From NCBI RefSeq assembly GCF_000060345.1, contig NC_008571.1, positions 3,724,501 to 3,788,500 on the forward strand: DNA of 64,000 nt. The letters are read 5' to 3'. Below, one piece after another: positions 55,122-63,705 of this stretch. The notes under the pieces were generated by a model, which was given only the letters and a program-made list of their open reading frames with translations, ran no database searches and was not told where the DNA came from. The translations under genes were made by a program, and so were the position numbers. The DNA comes from Christiangramia forsetii KT0803 (GTDB lineage: Bacteria > Bacteroidota > Bacteroidia > Flavobacteriales > Flavobacteriaceae). The stretch's first letter is position 1; each line of letters starts with the position of its first letter.

Positions 55122-56716
55122 TGAGTAGAATTGAACATAATATGGCGCTTACCGGAGAAGCTCCCAAAGCTATTAATACCCAACAAAAGCTCGCTACTTT
55201 TTTAGGAATGGCTGGTCTTATCATCCTTCTCCTTGCTTCTTTGAATATAAATTTTCCGAATAAAATTTTGTGGTTAAGTATTTCTTTACTTTCCATAATT
55301 ACCGGAATTGTTTGGTTTGCCCAGGCTGCTTATGCAGATACACATCCGGGGATCAAAAATGATGGAGTGTGGTTCAAGTCAATGACCAATAGGGGTTACC
55401 TAGCCTGGATTGCAGGTATCGCACTCACCGGTTTTTATATTGTTCTTTATTTTTATCCTCAATTTATTGGTTTAAGGGCAGAAGGTGATAATGTAGGTTT
55501 AATTGCATTATTTGATCCTTTAAGTAACCTATTAAGCGGAAATCCCGCCAGCCAGTGGTTTGTTTATGGAACCTTATATACGATTGCCATTACTGCTTTC
55601 GGGGTAAAGTTTTTCTTAAAATACCGGCATAATAGATATGAAAAGATCAGAACGGTTTCTGTTATGTTTTTCCAGACGTCTTTCGCCTTTCTTATTCCGG
55701 AGTTTATGTCGAGATTGAATGGTAAAGGCTTTTCCCTGCCCTATTATGATCTTAAGAATATATGGCCGCTCAATTATTATAATTTTGAACAATATCGCGT
55801 AGATGATTTTATTTCTGCAGGGAATATTGGATTGGCGTTATTACTATTCGGGATCGCTTCCATCTTTATAATTACCCCAATTCTAACTTATAAATATGGG
55901 AAACGCTGGTACTGTAGCTGGGTTTGTGGTTGTGGAGGTCTGGCTGAAACCGCCGGAGACCCTTACCGTCATTTATCAGATAAAAGCCAGTTTGCCTGGA
56001 AAGTAGAAAGATGGGTGGTGCATAGCGTACTGGTTTTTGTAGTGGTAATGACTACCGCTGTTGTTTATTCTTATCTGGGAGACGATCCCGCAAAGTACTG
56101 GCTCACAAGGGATGTTTTTCTCATTGGAGTGGGGGTGTTTCTTACTTTACTTTTTGCTGCTATCTGGCATTTTAAGAGAGAAGAACTTGAAAAAGATGCC
56201 CGGTATGGCGCAATTGGTTATCTGGTGATTATTCTTTCACTAATCGGTTTTCATTATATGAGCGGAAATAATTTGTTCCTGTTTAATGCTGAAACCCTTA
56301 GATCAACCTATGGATTCCTGATTGGAGCGATATTCAGCGGAGTTATTGGTACAGGTTTTTATCCAATCTTCGGAAACAGGGTTTGGTGTAGATTTGGTTG
56401 CCCAATGGCAGCGATTCTTGGGTTACAACAAAGGTTGTTTTCAAAATTCCGAATCACCACGAATGGCGGGCAGTGTATTTCCTGCGGAAATTGTTCTACT
56501 TACTGTGAAATGGGAATTGATGTTAGGGCATATGCACAGAAAGGTCAGAATATTGTAAGATCCAGTTGCGTTGGTTGCGGAATTTGTTCAGCAGTTTGTC
56601 CAAGAGGAGTACTGAAACTCGAAAATGGATCGCAAAAAAATAGGATTGATTCTGAAGATGGTATCTTAGGCGATAATGTAGATCTTCTGGATCTAATCAA
56701 TCAAAAAAGTAAATAA
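55121..56716 (+). CDS. Polytopic membrane protein with two [4Fe-4S] clusters
   Basis: A 531-residue membrane protein with about eight helices. It has NapH/RdxA-like cysteine motifs in the membrane part (YCSWVCGCGGLAETAGDP near 264-281 and WCRFGCPMAAI near 422-433) and a C-terminal bacterial-ferredoxin domain with CISCGNCSTYC (452-462) and CVGCGICSAVC (483-493). This fits electron transfer between a cytoplasmic flavoprotein and the quinone pool or periplasm. The ATG overlaps the stop of the oxidoreductase gene. The natural substrate is unknown. Confidence 0.88.
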   Translation: MSRIEHNMALTGEAPKAINTQQKLATFLGMAGLIILLLASLNINFPNKILWLSISLLSIITGIVWFAQAAYADTHPGIKNDGVWFKSMTNRGYLAWIAGIALTGFYIVLYFYPQFIGLRAEGDNVGLIALFDPLSNLLSGNPASQWFVYGTLYTIAITAFGVKFFLKYRHNRYEKIRTVSVMFFQTSFAFLIPEFMSRLNGKGFSLPYYDLKNIWPLNYYNFEQYRVDDFISAGNIGLALLLFGIASIFIITPILTYKYGKRWYCSWVCGCGGLAETAGDPYRHLSDKSQFAWKVERWVVHSVLVFVVVMTTAVVYSYLGDDPAKYWLTRDVFLIGVGVFLTLLFAAIWHFKREELEKDARYGAIGYLVIILSLIGFHYMSGNNLFLFNAETLRSTYGFLIGAIFSGVIGTGFYPIFGNRVWCRFGCPMAAILGLQQRLFSKFRITTNGGQCISCGNCSTYCEMGIDVRAYAQKGQNIVRSSCVGCGICSAVCPRGVLKLENGSQKNRIDSEDGILGDNVDLLDLINQKSK

Positions 56717-56764
56717 TCTATAAGGTGTAGGCTTATATTCGCACTTCCTGTTAAACTCTGAATT

Positions 56765-57469
56765 TTGCATACCCCAGTGCCACTTATTATCAAGGTAATT
56801 ATTCCCGCATTTAATGAAGCTGAATCGATTTCGCATGTGATTTCGGAAATTCCGGATTCAGTAGATGAGGTAATCGTGGTTAGTAATAATTCCACAGATG
56901 AGACTGAAGCGAATGCTGAAAGCGCAGGTGCCACGGTATTAACTGAAGCTCAAAAAGGTTATGGTTATGCCTGCTTAAAAGGGATGGATTATATTTCTAA
57001 ACAAAACCAGAAACCTGATATTATCGTATTTCTTGATGGTGATTATTCCGATTATCCTGATGAGATGTCCAAAATTGTAGATCCAATTATCAATGATGAT
57101 AAAGATTTTGTAGTAGGGGCAAGAGTTGATGAATGGAGAGAAAAAGGTTCCATGACGCTTCCTCAGAGATTTGGAAACAAACTGGCGACCACATTAATGA
57201 AGTTATTCTTCAATTCCAGGTTTACAGATCTTGGTCCATTTAGAGCGATAAAGTATGAAAAATTGCTTCAGCTAAATATGCAAGACAAAACTTACGGGTG
57301 GACGGTTGAAATGCAATTGAAAGCTTTACGACAAAATTTAAGTTATGCTGAGGTTCCTGTGCATTATAAAAATAGGATTGGTGTTTCAAAAGTTTCAGGA
57401 ACCATCAAAGGTGCTATCTTTGCCGGCGTGAAGATTCTTGGTTGGATTTTTAAATACAGTTTTAAATGA
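56765..57469 (+). CDS. GT2 family glycosyltransferase, DPM1-like
   Basis: A 234-residue family 2 glycosyltransferase resembling polyprenyl-phosphate mannosyl/glucosyltransferases: KVIIPAFNEAESI, DEVIVVSNNSTDETEA, DxD in FLDGDYSDYPDEM, and FGNKLATTLMKLFFNSRFTDLGPFRAI. It lacks the C-terminal transmembrane pair seen in GtrB proteins. The start is TTG, with GTG (codon 5) as the alternative. The next GT2 gene starts inside its stop (4-base overlap). It may provide lipid-linked sugars for the GT-C enzyme two genes on. Confidence 0.86.
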   Translation: MHTPVPLIIKVIIPAFNEAESISHVISEIPDSVDEVIVVSNNSTDETEANAESAGATVLTEAQKGYGYACLKGMDYISKQNQKPDIIVFLDGDYSDYPDEMSKIVDPIINDDKDFVVGARVDEWREKGSMTLPQRFGNKLATTLMKLFFNSRFTDLGPFRAIKYEKLLQLNMQDKTYGWTVEMQLKALRQNLSYAEVPVHYKNRIGVSKVSGTIKGAIFAGVKILGWIFKYSFK

Positions 57470-58932
57470 TCGATTTAGCGGTAATTATAATTTATACACT
57501 AGCCTTACTCGCTATTTTTGTTTATAGCCTCTCCCAGCTTCATTTATTAATCAATTATTTAAAGGCAACCAAAGCTACTGATGATGCTGAAAAGTTTGAT
57601 TTTTCAGAAGATAAATTGCCCATAGTTACAATCCAGCTTCCACTTTATAACGAATATTATGTCGTGGAAAGACTTCTGAAAAATATAGGGAAGATCAATT
57701 ATCCCAAAGATAAATTGGAGATCCAGGTTTTAGATGATTCTACCGATCATTCTATTGATAAAACTTCAGAAATCATTCTGGAGCTTCAAAATTCAGGTCT
57801 CGATATTCAACATATAAGAAGAGAAAATAGAACCGGTTTTAAAGCAGGTGCATTAAAAGAAGGCTTGAAAATAGCTAAAGGGGAATTTGTTGCCGTTTTC
57901 GATTCCGATTTTGTTCCAGGTGAAAACTGGCTTATGCAAACACTTCCTTATTTTAAAAATCCAAAAATAGGAGTAGTCCAAACCCGCTGGGGTCACTTAA
58001 ATAGAGATTATTCTTTGCTTACCAGAATTCAGGCTTTTGCGCTGGACTTTCATTTTATTCTGGAGCAAACAGGTAGAAATTTTGGAAGAAATTTTATCAA
58101 TTTCAATGGCACTGCGGGAATTTGGAGAAAAGAGTGTATTCTGGATGCCGGTAACTGGAGTGGGGATACTTTAACCGAAGATCTTGATCTAAGTTATCGT
58201 GCCCAAATGAAAAACTGGGAATTCAAATATCTTGAAAATGTGGAAACTCCAGCTGAACTTCCCGTAGTAATTAGTGCGGCGAGAAGTCAGCAATTTAGAT
58301 GGAATAAAGGAGCTGCAGAGAACTTTAAGAAGAATTACGGGAAATTATGGAAGGATAAATCGGTTTCTTTTAGTACCAAATTTCATGGCTTTTTTCATTT
58401 ATTGAATTCCAGTATGTTTCTAATAGTTTTGCTATTAGGGATTTTGAGCGTTCCGGTGCTTTATATCAAAAATAACAACCCGGACTTTTCGTGGTATTTC
58501 AATGTGCTGGCAACTTTTGCGACCAGTACTTTTATATTTTTTGCTTGTTATTACGTAGCCTATTCAAGAATTCATGGTGCCGGTTTTAAAAGTTTTTTGA
58601 AATTTATAGGCATGTTTATTACGTTCTTTTCTATTGCTATGGGTTTTTCTGTTCACAATTCACTGGCAGTACTGGAAGGACATTTTGGAAAGAAATCTGA
58701 ATTTATTAGAACTCCAAAGTTCAATCTTAATTCCGTCAAAGATTCCTGGAAGGGAAATAAATATTTAAGCAATCAGTTTTCAAAAAATATAATTTTAGAA
58801 GGACTCTTGTTTCTTTATTTTGGCTTTGCCATATGGAGTGCCTTTAAGTTGAATGATTTTGGCCTGTTGATCTTTCATTTAATGTTATTTACAGGTTTTG
58901 GCTTTGTATTCTTTAAAAGTCTGAGAGCATAA
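57466..58932 (+). CDS. Cellulose-synthase-like membrane glycosyltransferase
   Basis: A 488-residue processive-type GT2 enzyme: one N-terminal helix (residues 5-28), the catalytic domain with VTIQLPLYNEYYV, VLDDSTDHS, DxD in VAVFDSDFVPG, TEDLDLSYRA and QQFRW, and then at least four C-terminal helices. All the D, DxD, TED and QxxRW motifs are complete. Members make beta-glucan, mannan or glycosphingolipid-type products. It overlaps the preceding gene by 4 bases; the mannosyltransferase-like gene follows 36 bases later. Confidence 0.9.
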   Translation: MIDLAVIIIYTLALLAIFVYSLSQLHLLINYLKATKATDDAEKFDFSEDKLPIVTIQLPLYNEYYVVERLLKNIGKINYPKDKLEIQVLDDSTDHSIDKTSEIILELQNSGLDIQHIRRENRTGFKAGALKEGLKIAKGEFVAVFDSDFVPGENWLMQTLPYFKNPKIGVVQTRWGHLNRDYSLLTRIQAFALDFHFILEQTGRNFGRNFINFNGTAGIWRKECILDAGNWSGDTLTEDLDLSYRAQMKNWEFKYLENVETPAELPVVISAARSQQFRWNKGAAENFKKNYGKLWKDKSVSFSTKFHGFFHLLNSSMFLIVLLLGILSVPVLYIKNNNPDFSWYFNVLATFATSTFIFFACYYVAYSRIHGAGFKSFLKFIGMFITFFSIAMGFSVHNSLAVLEGHFGKKSEFIRTPKFNLNSVKDSWKGNKYLSNQFSKNIILEGLLFLYFGFAIWSAFKLNDFGLLIFHLMLFTGFGFVFFKSLRA

Positions 58933-58968
58933 ATTTTTATATTTTAGCTGAAAGTCTACTGCTCTTTT

Positions 58969-60402
58969 ATGGATTTCAGATTCTTTAAACTTTATAAATT
59001 CCCAATCTTGCTGGCGCTTTCTTGCGTAGCTTTTTATTTCTCTTTTGCTTATGGGCTTGAACGGGCAGACTTTATTAGGCTGATAGGTCTTTACGCGGCA
59101 CTTTTTTATCTAAGCTTTAAACTTATACAGATGCAGAAATTTAATTTCTGGTTTCTGGCAGCGCTGGCTTTAATTTTTAGATTGGTTTTTATTGTTTCCT
59201 TACCGGAACTGTCTCAGGATTATTTTCGCTTTATCTGGGATGGGAGGTTAATTGCTGAAGGTTGGAATCCGTATGAATTTATTCCTGATGAATTAATTAG
59301 TAAAGCGGAATTTAGCATTTCTAAGCCTATGGAACTAATAAAAGGAATGGGAAGTCTAAGTTCCGGCCATTATTCCAATTATGGGCCTTTAAATCAGTTG
59401 ATGTTCGCGATTGCAGGTTGGCTTTCGGCTCAAAGTATTTTAGGAGCCGTTGTTATCTTCAGGATATTTATTATTCTTGCAGATCTTGGTACGCTGTTCT
59501 TCGGAAGAAAATTATTGAAATCAATTGGATTGCCAGAATATCAAATTTTCTGGTATGTTCTAAATCCATTTATTATTATTGAAATGACTGGGAACTTGCA
59601 TTTCGAGTCTGTAATGGTTTTCTTTTTAATCTGGTCGCTGTATTTGTTACACCAGCGAAAATGGTTTTGGAGTGCTGTTCTATTCGGACTTTCCATATCT
59701 GTAAAATTACTGCCATTATTATTGTTGCCATTATTGTTCAAATATTTCTTTAAGGCTTCGACTGCGCTCAGCCAGACAAATGCTATAAGTGAAGATGAGA
59801 ATGTTACAGATAAAAGTCATCCTGAGCGTAGTCGAAGGATAGACGGTTTCAAAAGGTTGTTTCTGTATTATGTTGTATGTATTTCAACTGTAGTTGTTTC
59901 ATTTCTGCCATTTTATTCTGCGGAAGTAGTTTCAAATTTCCTTAGCAGTGTGGGATTATGGTTTGGGAAATTCGAATTCAATGCCAGCATCTATTATATT
60001 ATAAGGTGGGTTGGGTTCCAGGTTAAGGGTTACAATATTATTGAAACCGTTGGAAAGATCTTACCAATTATTACCATTCTTATAATTCTAGGATTGACCT
60101 TTTTGAGGAAATATCAAAATATACAACAGCTTTTGAAAAATATGTTGTTTGCGGTAACCGCCTATTTATTTTTAGCAACTACGGTGCATCCATGGTATCT
60201 AGCTATTCCATTAATTCTTAGTGTGTTTACAGAGATGAAATATGTAATCGCATGGTCCATTGTAATTATGGTTAGTTATTACGCCTATTCTAATCCCGAT
60301 TTCCAGGAGAATCTTTGGTTGGTTGCATTTGAATACCTGGTTGTATTTGGATATATGATTAGAGAGCTATTTTTAAAGTCAGGAAGGATTGTCAAAACTT
60401 AG
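58969..60402 (+). CDS. GT-C (DUF2029/GT87-like) mannosyltransferase with in-frame repeat insertion
   Basis: A 477-residue membrane protein with about 10-12 helices; the SQDYFRFIWDGRLIAEGWNPY motif after helix 3 carries the acidic residues of GT-C enzymes that use polyprenyl-phosphate sugars. Residues ~262-291 (ASTALSQTNAISEDENVTDK then SHPERSRRID) are encoded by an inverted pair of dispersed repeats (59754-59840) inserted in frame in a loop after FKYFF. The frame remains open and both sides match one continuous helical protein, so it is probably functional. It is the last gene of the GT2 trio. Confidence 0.84.
   Translation: MDFRFFKLYKFPILLALSCVAFYFSFAYGLERADFIRLIGLYAALFYLSFKLIQMQKFNFWFLAALALIFRLVFIVSLPELSQDYFRFIWDGRLIAEGWNPYEFIPDELISKAEFSISKPMELIKGMGSLSSGHYSNYGPLNQLMFAIAGWLSAQSILGAVVIFRIFIILADLGTLFFGRKLLKSIGLPEYQIFWYVLNPFIIIEMTGNLHFESVMVFFLIWSLYLLHQRKWFWSAVLFGLSISVKLLPLLLLPLLFKYFFKASTALSQTNAISEDENVTDKSHPERSRRIDGFKRLFLYYVVCISTVVVSFLPFYSAEVVSNFLSSVGLWFGKFEFNASIYYIIRWVGFQVKGYNIIETVGKILPIITILIILGLTFLRKYQNIQQLLKNMLFAVTAYLFLATTVHPWYLAIPLILSVFTEMKYVIAWSIVIMVSYYAYSNPDFQENLWLVAFEYLVVFGYMIRELFLKSGRIVKT
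59754..59840 (+). repeat. Inverted pair of dispersed repeats inside a coding region
   Basis: Left arm CTTCGACTGCGCTCAG (59756-59771) and right arm CTGAGCGTAGTCGAAG (59822-59837) are inverted copies with one mismatch, separated by 50 bases. The right arm matches the single copy at 44824-44839. The span of about 87 bases is divisible by three, so the insertion keeps the reading frame. Confidence 0.85.
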
Positions 60403-60503
60403 ATCTTTGATCATAGGAAAACTAATTTTTTCCGTAAAGCTGGTATTTTTCAATAGCTAGTCCTCTCAATACTTATTTAATTGAAAAAAACATTGAAATG
60501 AAA

Positions 60504-61148
60504 TTAGGACTCAATGCTCTCCGTTCGTTCTCCAGATTTTTTCAAGAGGTACATATCTCGCACATAGATAATACCTCCAAAGAAATGGGCGGCCACCAGA
60601 ACCGGGTCATCTCTGAAAATTCCGTAGGTAAATAATAAAATAGAACCTATAAGACTTAGTACCCAAAACCCCATTGGCAATGAAGATTCTTGAGTCTTTT
60701 CAGAATGGTACCACTGGTAAAAAAATCTTGAGGTATAAACTATTTGGCCAATTATTCCCAATGCTATAAGCAGCGCCGTGATATTTTCAGATTTATAAAG
60801 ATCTGACCATTGTAAGGAGCCCAGAAATAAAATATAAGCGGTAATACCAATTGGAAAAACGATGACCAGAGATTTAAAAAAAATATTCCTGTTATGCCAT
60901 TCACCTTGTAAATTCAGGTTTCGCCAGTAAATACCATAAATTAAAAACTGTCCAAGCATGATAGCCAGATCTTCCCGCAAATACCCGTAGATAAATAAAA
61001 GGATCGAGGCGAGTAGGCTAAGTTTCCAGAAAAGAACCGGAGTCTCTACTTTCTGAGATTTTTCAGATAAAAACCACTGTGAAATGAGCCTGGCAGAGAA
61101 TAATAATTGCGCTAAAAAACCAATAGTAAATATGGGCCAGTTTTCCAT
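60504..61148 (-). CDS. Double LAB_N-domain membrane protein
   Basis: A 214-residue protein of about six helices made of two LAB_N (lipid-A-disaccharide synthase N-terminal) repeats. Repeat 1 (about 8-78) has FLAQLLFSARLISQWFLSEK...LSLLASILLFIYGYLREDL; repeat 2 (about 128-205) has IGQIVYTSRFFYQWYHSEK...LSLIGSILLFTYGIFRDDP. The domain occurs near polyprenyl-phosphate glycosyltransferases and in lipid modification systems. It lies beside the GT2 trio but on the other strand, 11 bases after the lipoprotein gene. Confidence 0.86.
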   Translation of the reverse strand: MENWPIFTIGFLAQLLFSARLISQWFLSEKSQKVETPVLFWKLSLLASILLFIYGYLREDLAIMLGQFLIYGIYWRNLNLQGEWHNRNIFFKSLVIVFPIGITAYILFLGSLQWSDLYKSENITALLIALGIIGQIVYTSRFFYQWYHSEKTQESSLPMGFWVLSLIGSILLFTYGIFRDDPVLVAAHFFGGIIYVRDMYLLKKSGERTESIES

Positions 61149-61159
61149 TAGTTAAATAT

Positions 61160-61735
61160 TTATATTCTTCTCAAGATTTTTTTCAAACTCTTATTAAGCA
61201 TGGTATTCGAACTTACGGCAAAAGAAAAATCTTTAGTATCATTGTTGTCAGAAAGCTCTGCTCTTACCTGAGAAAAAAAGATGCTTGCCTGATCGTTTAA
61301 ATTAATAATTTCCATTCCTACCGTTACTATATTTTTATCAGATGGATCCAGATTGCCTATAACCATTGATTGTACATCATCACTTTCTTTTTCTGCAATG
61401 ATATTGATAATATAGTCATAATTACCAGTACTTTGATCCCATTCCTTTATAGTTTCCTGATCTGGGTGAAAGTGGATTTTCGATGGGATAATACGTATTG
61501 TTGCTTTTTGCAGGCTTGTAATATTTTTTTGACCTATTTCTTCACCAAATTCTTCAAAAATCATCTCCTGCATATCCAGTCGTACTGCCTCTGGCGCATC
61601 AATTGTATTCAATAGATAATTTCCTTTTGGAAATTTAAAATAGTTAGATGAAGTTCGGTCAAATACATAGCTGGGACTATGGCAGGAAATTAGAGTAAAA
61701 GAAAGGGCGACAAGTAAAATAAAATATTTTTTCAT
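61160..61735 (-). CDS. Hypothetical lipoprotein
   Basis: A 191-residue lipoprotein (lipobox TLISC, lipidated C18) with a beta-rich mature part (YDYIINIIAEKES, NIVTVGMEIINLNDQASIFFSQV) and a basic C-terminal helix (MLNKSLKKILRRI). I do not recognise a family; the strand pattern hints at a GNA1162/LPP20-type or CsgG-like fold, but this is guesswork. It is followed after 11 bases by the double LAB_N gene, so they form one unit. Confidence 0.7.
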   Translation of the reverse strand: MKKYFILLVALSFTLISCHSPSYVFDRTSSNYFKFPKGNYLLNTIDAPEAVRLDMQEMIFEEFGEEIGQKNITSLQKATIRIIPSKIHFHPDQETIKEWDQSTGNYDYIINIIAEKESDDVQSMVIGNLDPSDKNIVTVGMEIINLNDQASIFFSQVRAELSDNNDTKDFSFAVSSNTMLNKSLKKILRRI

Positions 61736-61754
61736 CTAAAAAGGCCATATTAAA

Positions 61755-61797
61755 AAAGCTGTTCAATATTACTAATTTAGAAATACTGAACAGCTTT
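61755..61797 (-). terminator. Terminator of the polyamine operon
   Basis: Eleven-bp stem AAAGCTGTTCA / TGAACAGCTTT, extended by TATT/AATA after one mismatch, with a T-rich end on the minus strand, 24 bases beyond the deoxyhypusine-synthase-like stop. Confidence 0.8.
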
Positions 61798-61820
61798 AAC
61801 TTACTTTAATAATTTGTTAA

Positions 61821-62792
61821 TTACATATCCAGCAGATATGCAAAAACTAAGGGAGCGACGATGGTTGCGTCACTTTCTATAATGTGTTTTGGAGTATCGA
61901 TGTCTAATTTACCCCAGGTAATCTTCTCATTTGGAACCGCTCCGGAATAGGAACCGTAACTGGTTGTAGAATCTGAAATCTGGCAGAAGTAACTCCAGAA
62001 AGGAGTATCTGGTCTTTCCATATCCTGGTATAACATAGGCACTACACAAATTGGGAAATCCCCTGCGATACCACCGCCAATCTGGAAGAATCCAATTCCG
62101 TCCTTAGAATTATCAGTATACCAGTCGGCAAGGAAAGTCATATATTCAATACCCGATTTCATGGTGCTTGCTTTTAATTCACCTTTTAAAACATAAGAGG
62201 CGAAAATATTCCCAAGCGTAGAATCTTCCCAACCCGGAACTACCATTGGCAGGTTTTTTTCAGCTGCAGCGTACATCCATGAATCTTTCAGGTCTATTTC
62301 ATAATGCTCTTCCATCACGCCGCTTAATAAAAGCTTATGGAGAAATTCATGCGGAAAAAAACGTTCCCCTTTTTCTTCAGCATCTTTCCAGATCTTGAAA
62401 ATATGCTCCTGAATTCTTCTAAAAGCTTCTTCTTCAGGAATACAGGTATCGGTCACGCGGTTCAATCCTTTTTCCAGTAAATCCCATTCATCTTGCGGAG
62501 TAAGATCACGATAATTTGGAACTCTTTTATAATGTGAATGGGCCACAAGGTTCATTACGTCCTCCTCCAAGTTTGCACCCGTACAGGAGATAATATGAAC
62601 CTTATCCTGGCGGATCATTTCAGCAAAGATTTTCCCAATTTCGGCTGTACTCATCGCGCCAGCCAGGGAAACCAGCATTTTAGAACCTCCTTCAAGCTGT
62701 TTTTCGTAATCTTTCGCAGCATCTACAAGAGCCGCTGCATTAAAATGTAAATAGTATTTCTCAATAAACTGAGATATCTGTCCTTTACTCAT
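61821..62792 (-). CDS. Deoxyhypusine synthase-like protein (probable polyamine aminobutyl transferase)
   Basis: A 323-residue member of the deoxyhypusine synthase family. NAD-site features LVSLAGAMSTAEIGKIFAEMI, IISCTGANLEEDVM, and the active-site lysine K295 in KITWGKLDID are present. Bacteria have no eIF5A; some such homologues make sym-homospermidine or related polyamines by NAD-dependent aminobutyl transfer. The gene overlaps speB by 8 bases and shares its operon with speA, which supports a polyamine role. The exact product is unknown. Confidence 0.88.
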   Translation of the reverse strand: MSKGQISQFIEKYYLHFNAAALVDAAKDYEKQLEGGSKMLVSLAGAMSTAEIGKIFAEMIRQDKVHIISCTGANLEEDVMNLVAHSHYKRVPNYRDLTPQDEWDLLEKGLNRVTDTCIPEEEAFRRIQEHIFKIWKDAEEKGERFFPHEFLHKLLLSGVMEEHYEIDLKDSWMYAAAEKNLPMVVPGWEDSTLGNIFASYVLKGELKASTMKSGIEYMTFLADWYTDNSKDGIGFFQIGGGIAGDFPICVVPMLYQDMERPDTPFWSYFCQISDSTTSYGSYSGAVPNEKITWGKLDIDTPKHIIESDATIVAPLVFAYLLDM

Positions 62793-63660
62793 CTTCGTCT
62801 TGTTCGTTATAATCTTGATATTTGAATTTGTAGCTCAACATTTTATAGTAAAGTTTTGCCGCCAGGAAATCTGACGATTTTTCCTCTTTATTCGGGCATA
62901 ATTCTACAATGTCAAAGCCTACCACGTTTTTTTTCTTGAACATCATTTTTAGGAATTCCAGCGTTTCATACCAGAACAATCCTCCTGGTTCGGGGGTTCC
63001 TGTAGAAGGCATAATGCTTGGGTCCAAAGCATCCAGGTCTATGGTGATAAATACATTAGGCGTCATTTGTCCTATAGCATCTTCCTGCCAGTCTTCATAT
63101 AGATCATGAGCAAAGTACACCTGATTTTCATCCATATGGTCATTTTCTGAAACATCCATAGAACGAATTCCTACCTGTACTAAATTCGTCGTTTTGCTAG
63201 CTTCGTGCATGGCGCATGCATGATTACAGCTGGAGCCTTCATACTCCGGTCTAAGATCGGCATGTGCATCTAGTTGTACTACCGTTAGATCTTCAAAAGA
63301 CTCGTTAAAAGCTTTGATACTCCCAATAGAGATCGAATGTTCACCCCCAAATAAAGTAACAAACTTGTCCTGCTTAATATAGTTTTTGGTGGTCTTATAA
63401 ACAGCTTCCACCATCTTTTCCGGAGAAGAATCTTCGGTTACAGGAGGAGCAAGGTAAATACCTTGTCTGTAAACCTCACTTCGAGTCTCAATATCGTACA
63501 GCTCCATATTTTCGGAGGCGTTTAAAAATGCCTCAGGGCCTTTATCGGCACCTTTTTGCCAGGTACTGGTCCCATCATAGGGAACAGGAATCAATACCAC
63601 TTTTGCTTCGTCTATACGAGCGTGTTTATCGGGTATCCCGGCATAATTCTTTTTGCTCAT
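62785..63660 (-). CDS. speB: Agmatinase (arginase/agmatinase/formiminoglutamase family)
   Basis: A 291-residue ureohydrolase: GGEHSIS (105-111), DAHADLR (131-137) and TIDLDALDPS carry the two-manganese ligands. It hydrolyses agmatine to putrescine and urea. The pairing with arginine decarboxylase upstream and the deoxyhypusine-synthase-like gene downstream favours agmatinase over arginase. It overlaps the downstream gene by 8 bases and lies 45 bases after speA. Confidence 0.9.
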   Translation of the reverse strand: MSKKNYAGIPDKHARIDEAKVVLIPVPYDGTSTWQKGADKGPEAFLNASENMELYDIETRSEVYRQGIYLAPPVTEDSSPEKMVEAVYKTTKNYIKQDKFVTLFGGEHSISIGSIKAFNESFEDLTVVQLDAHADLRPEYEGSSCNHACAMHEASKTTNLVQVGIRSMDVSENDHMDENQVYFAHDLYEDWQEDAIGQMTPNVFITIDLDALDPSIMPSTGTPEPGGLFWYETLEFLKMMFKKKNVVGFDIVELCPNKEEKSSDFLAAKLYYKMLSYKFKYQDYNEQDEDE

Positions 63661-63705
63661 GGCTAATTGAATTGATTAGTTAGTTGATCTTTAAAGTTAT
63701 AAATA

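Noticed and set aside
56322-56558. 78-codon frame inside the membrane Fe-S gene
   Set aside because: It overlaps the conserved ferredoxin-type cysteine region in another frame; only the long frame is supported.
58969-60402. Mannosyltransferase gene as a pseudogene because of the repeat insertion
   Set aside because: The insertion is a multiple of three and the frame runs through to a normal C-terminus, so it is more likely intact with an extra loop.
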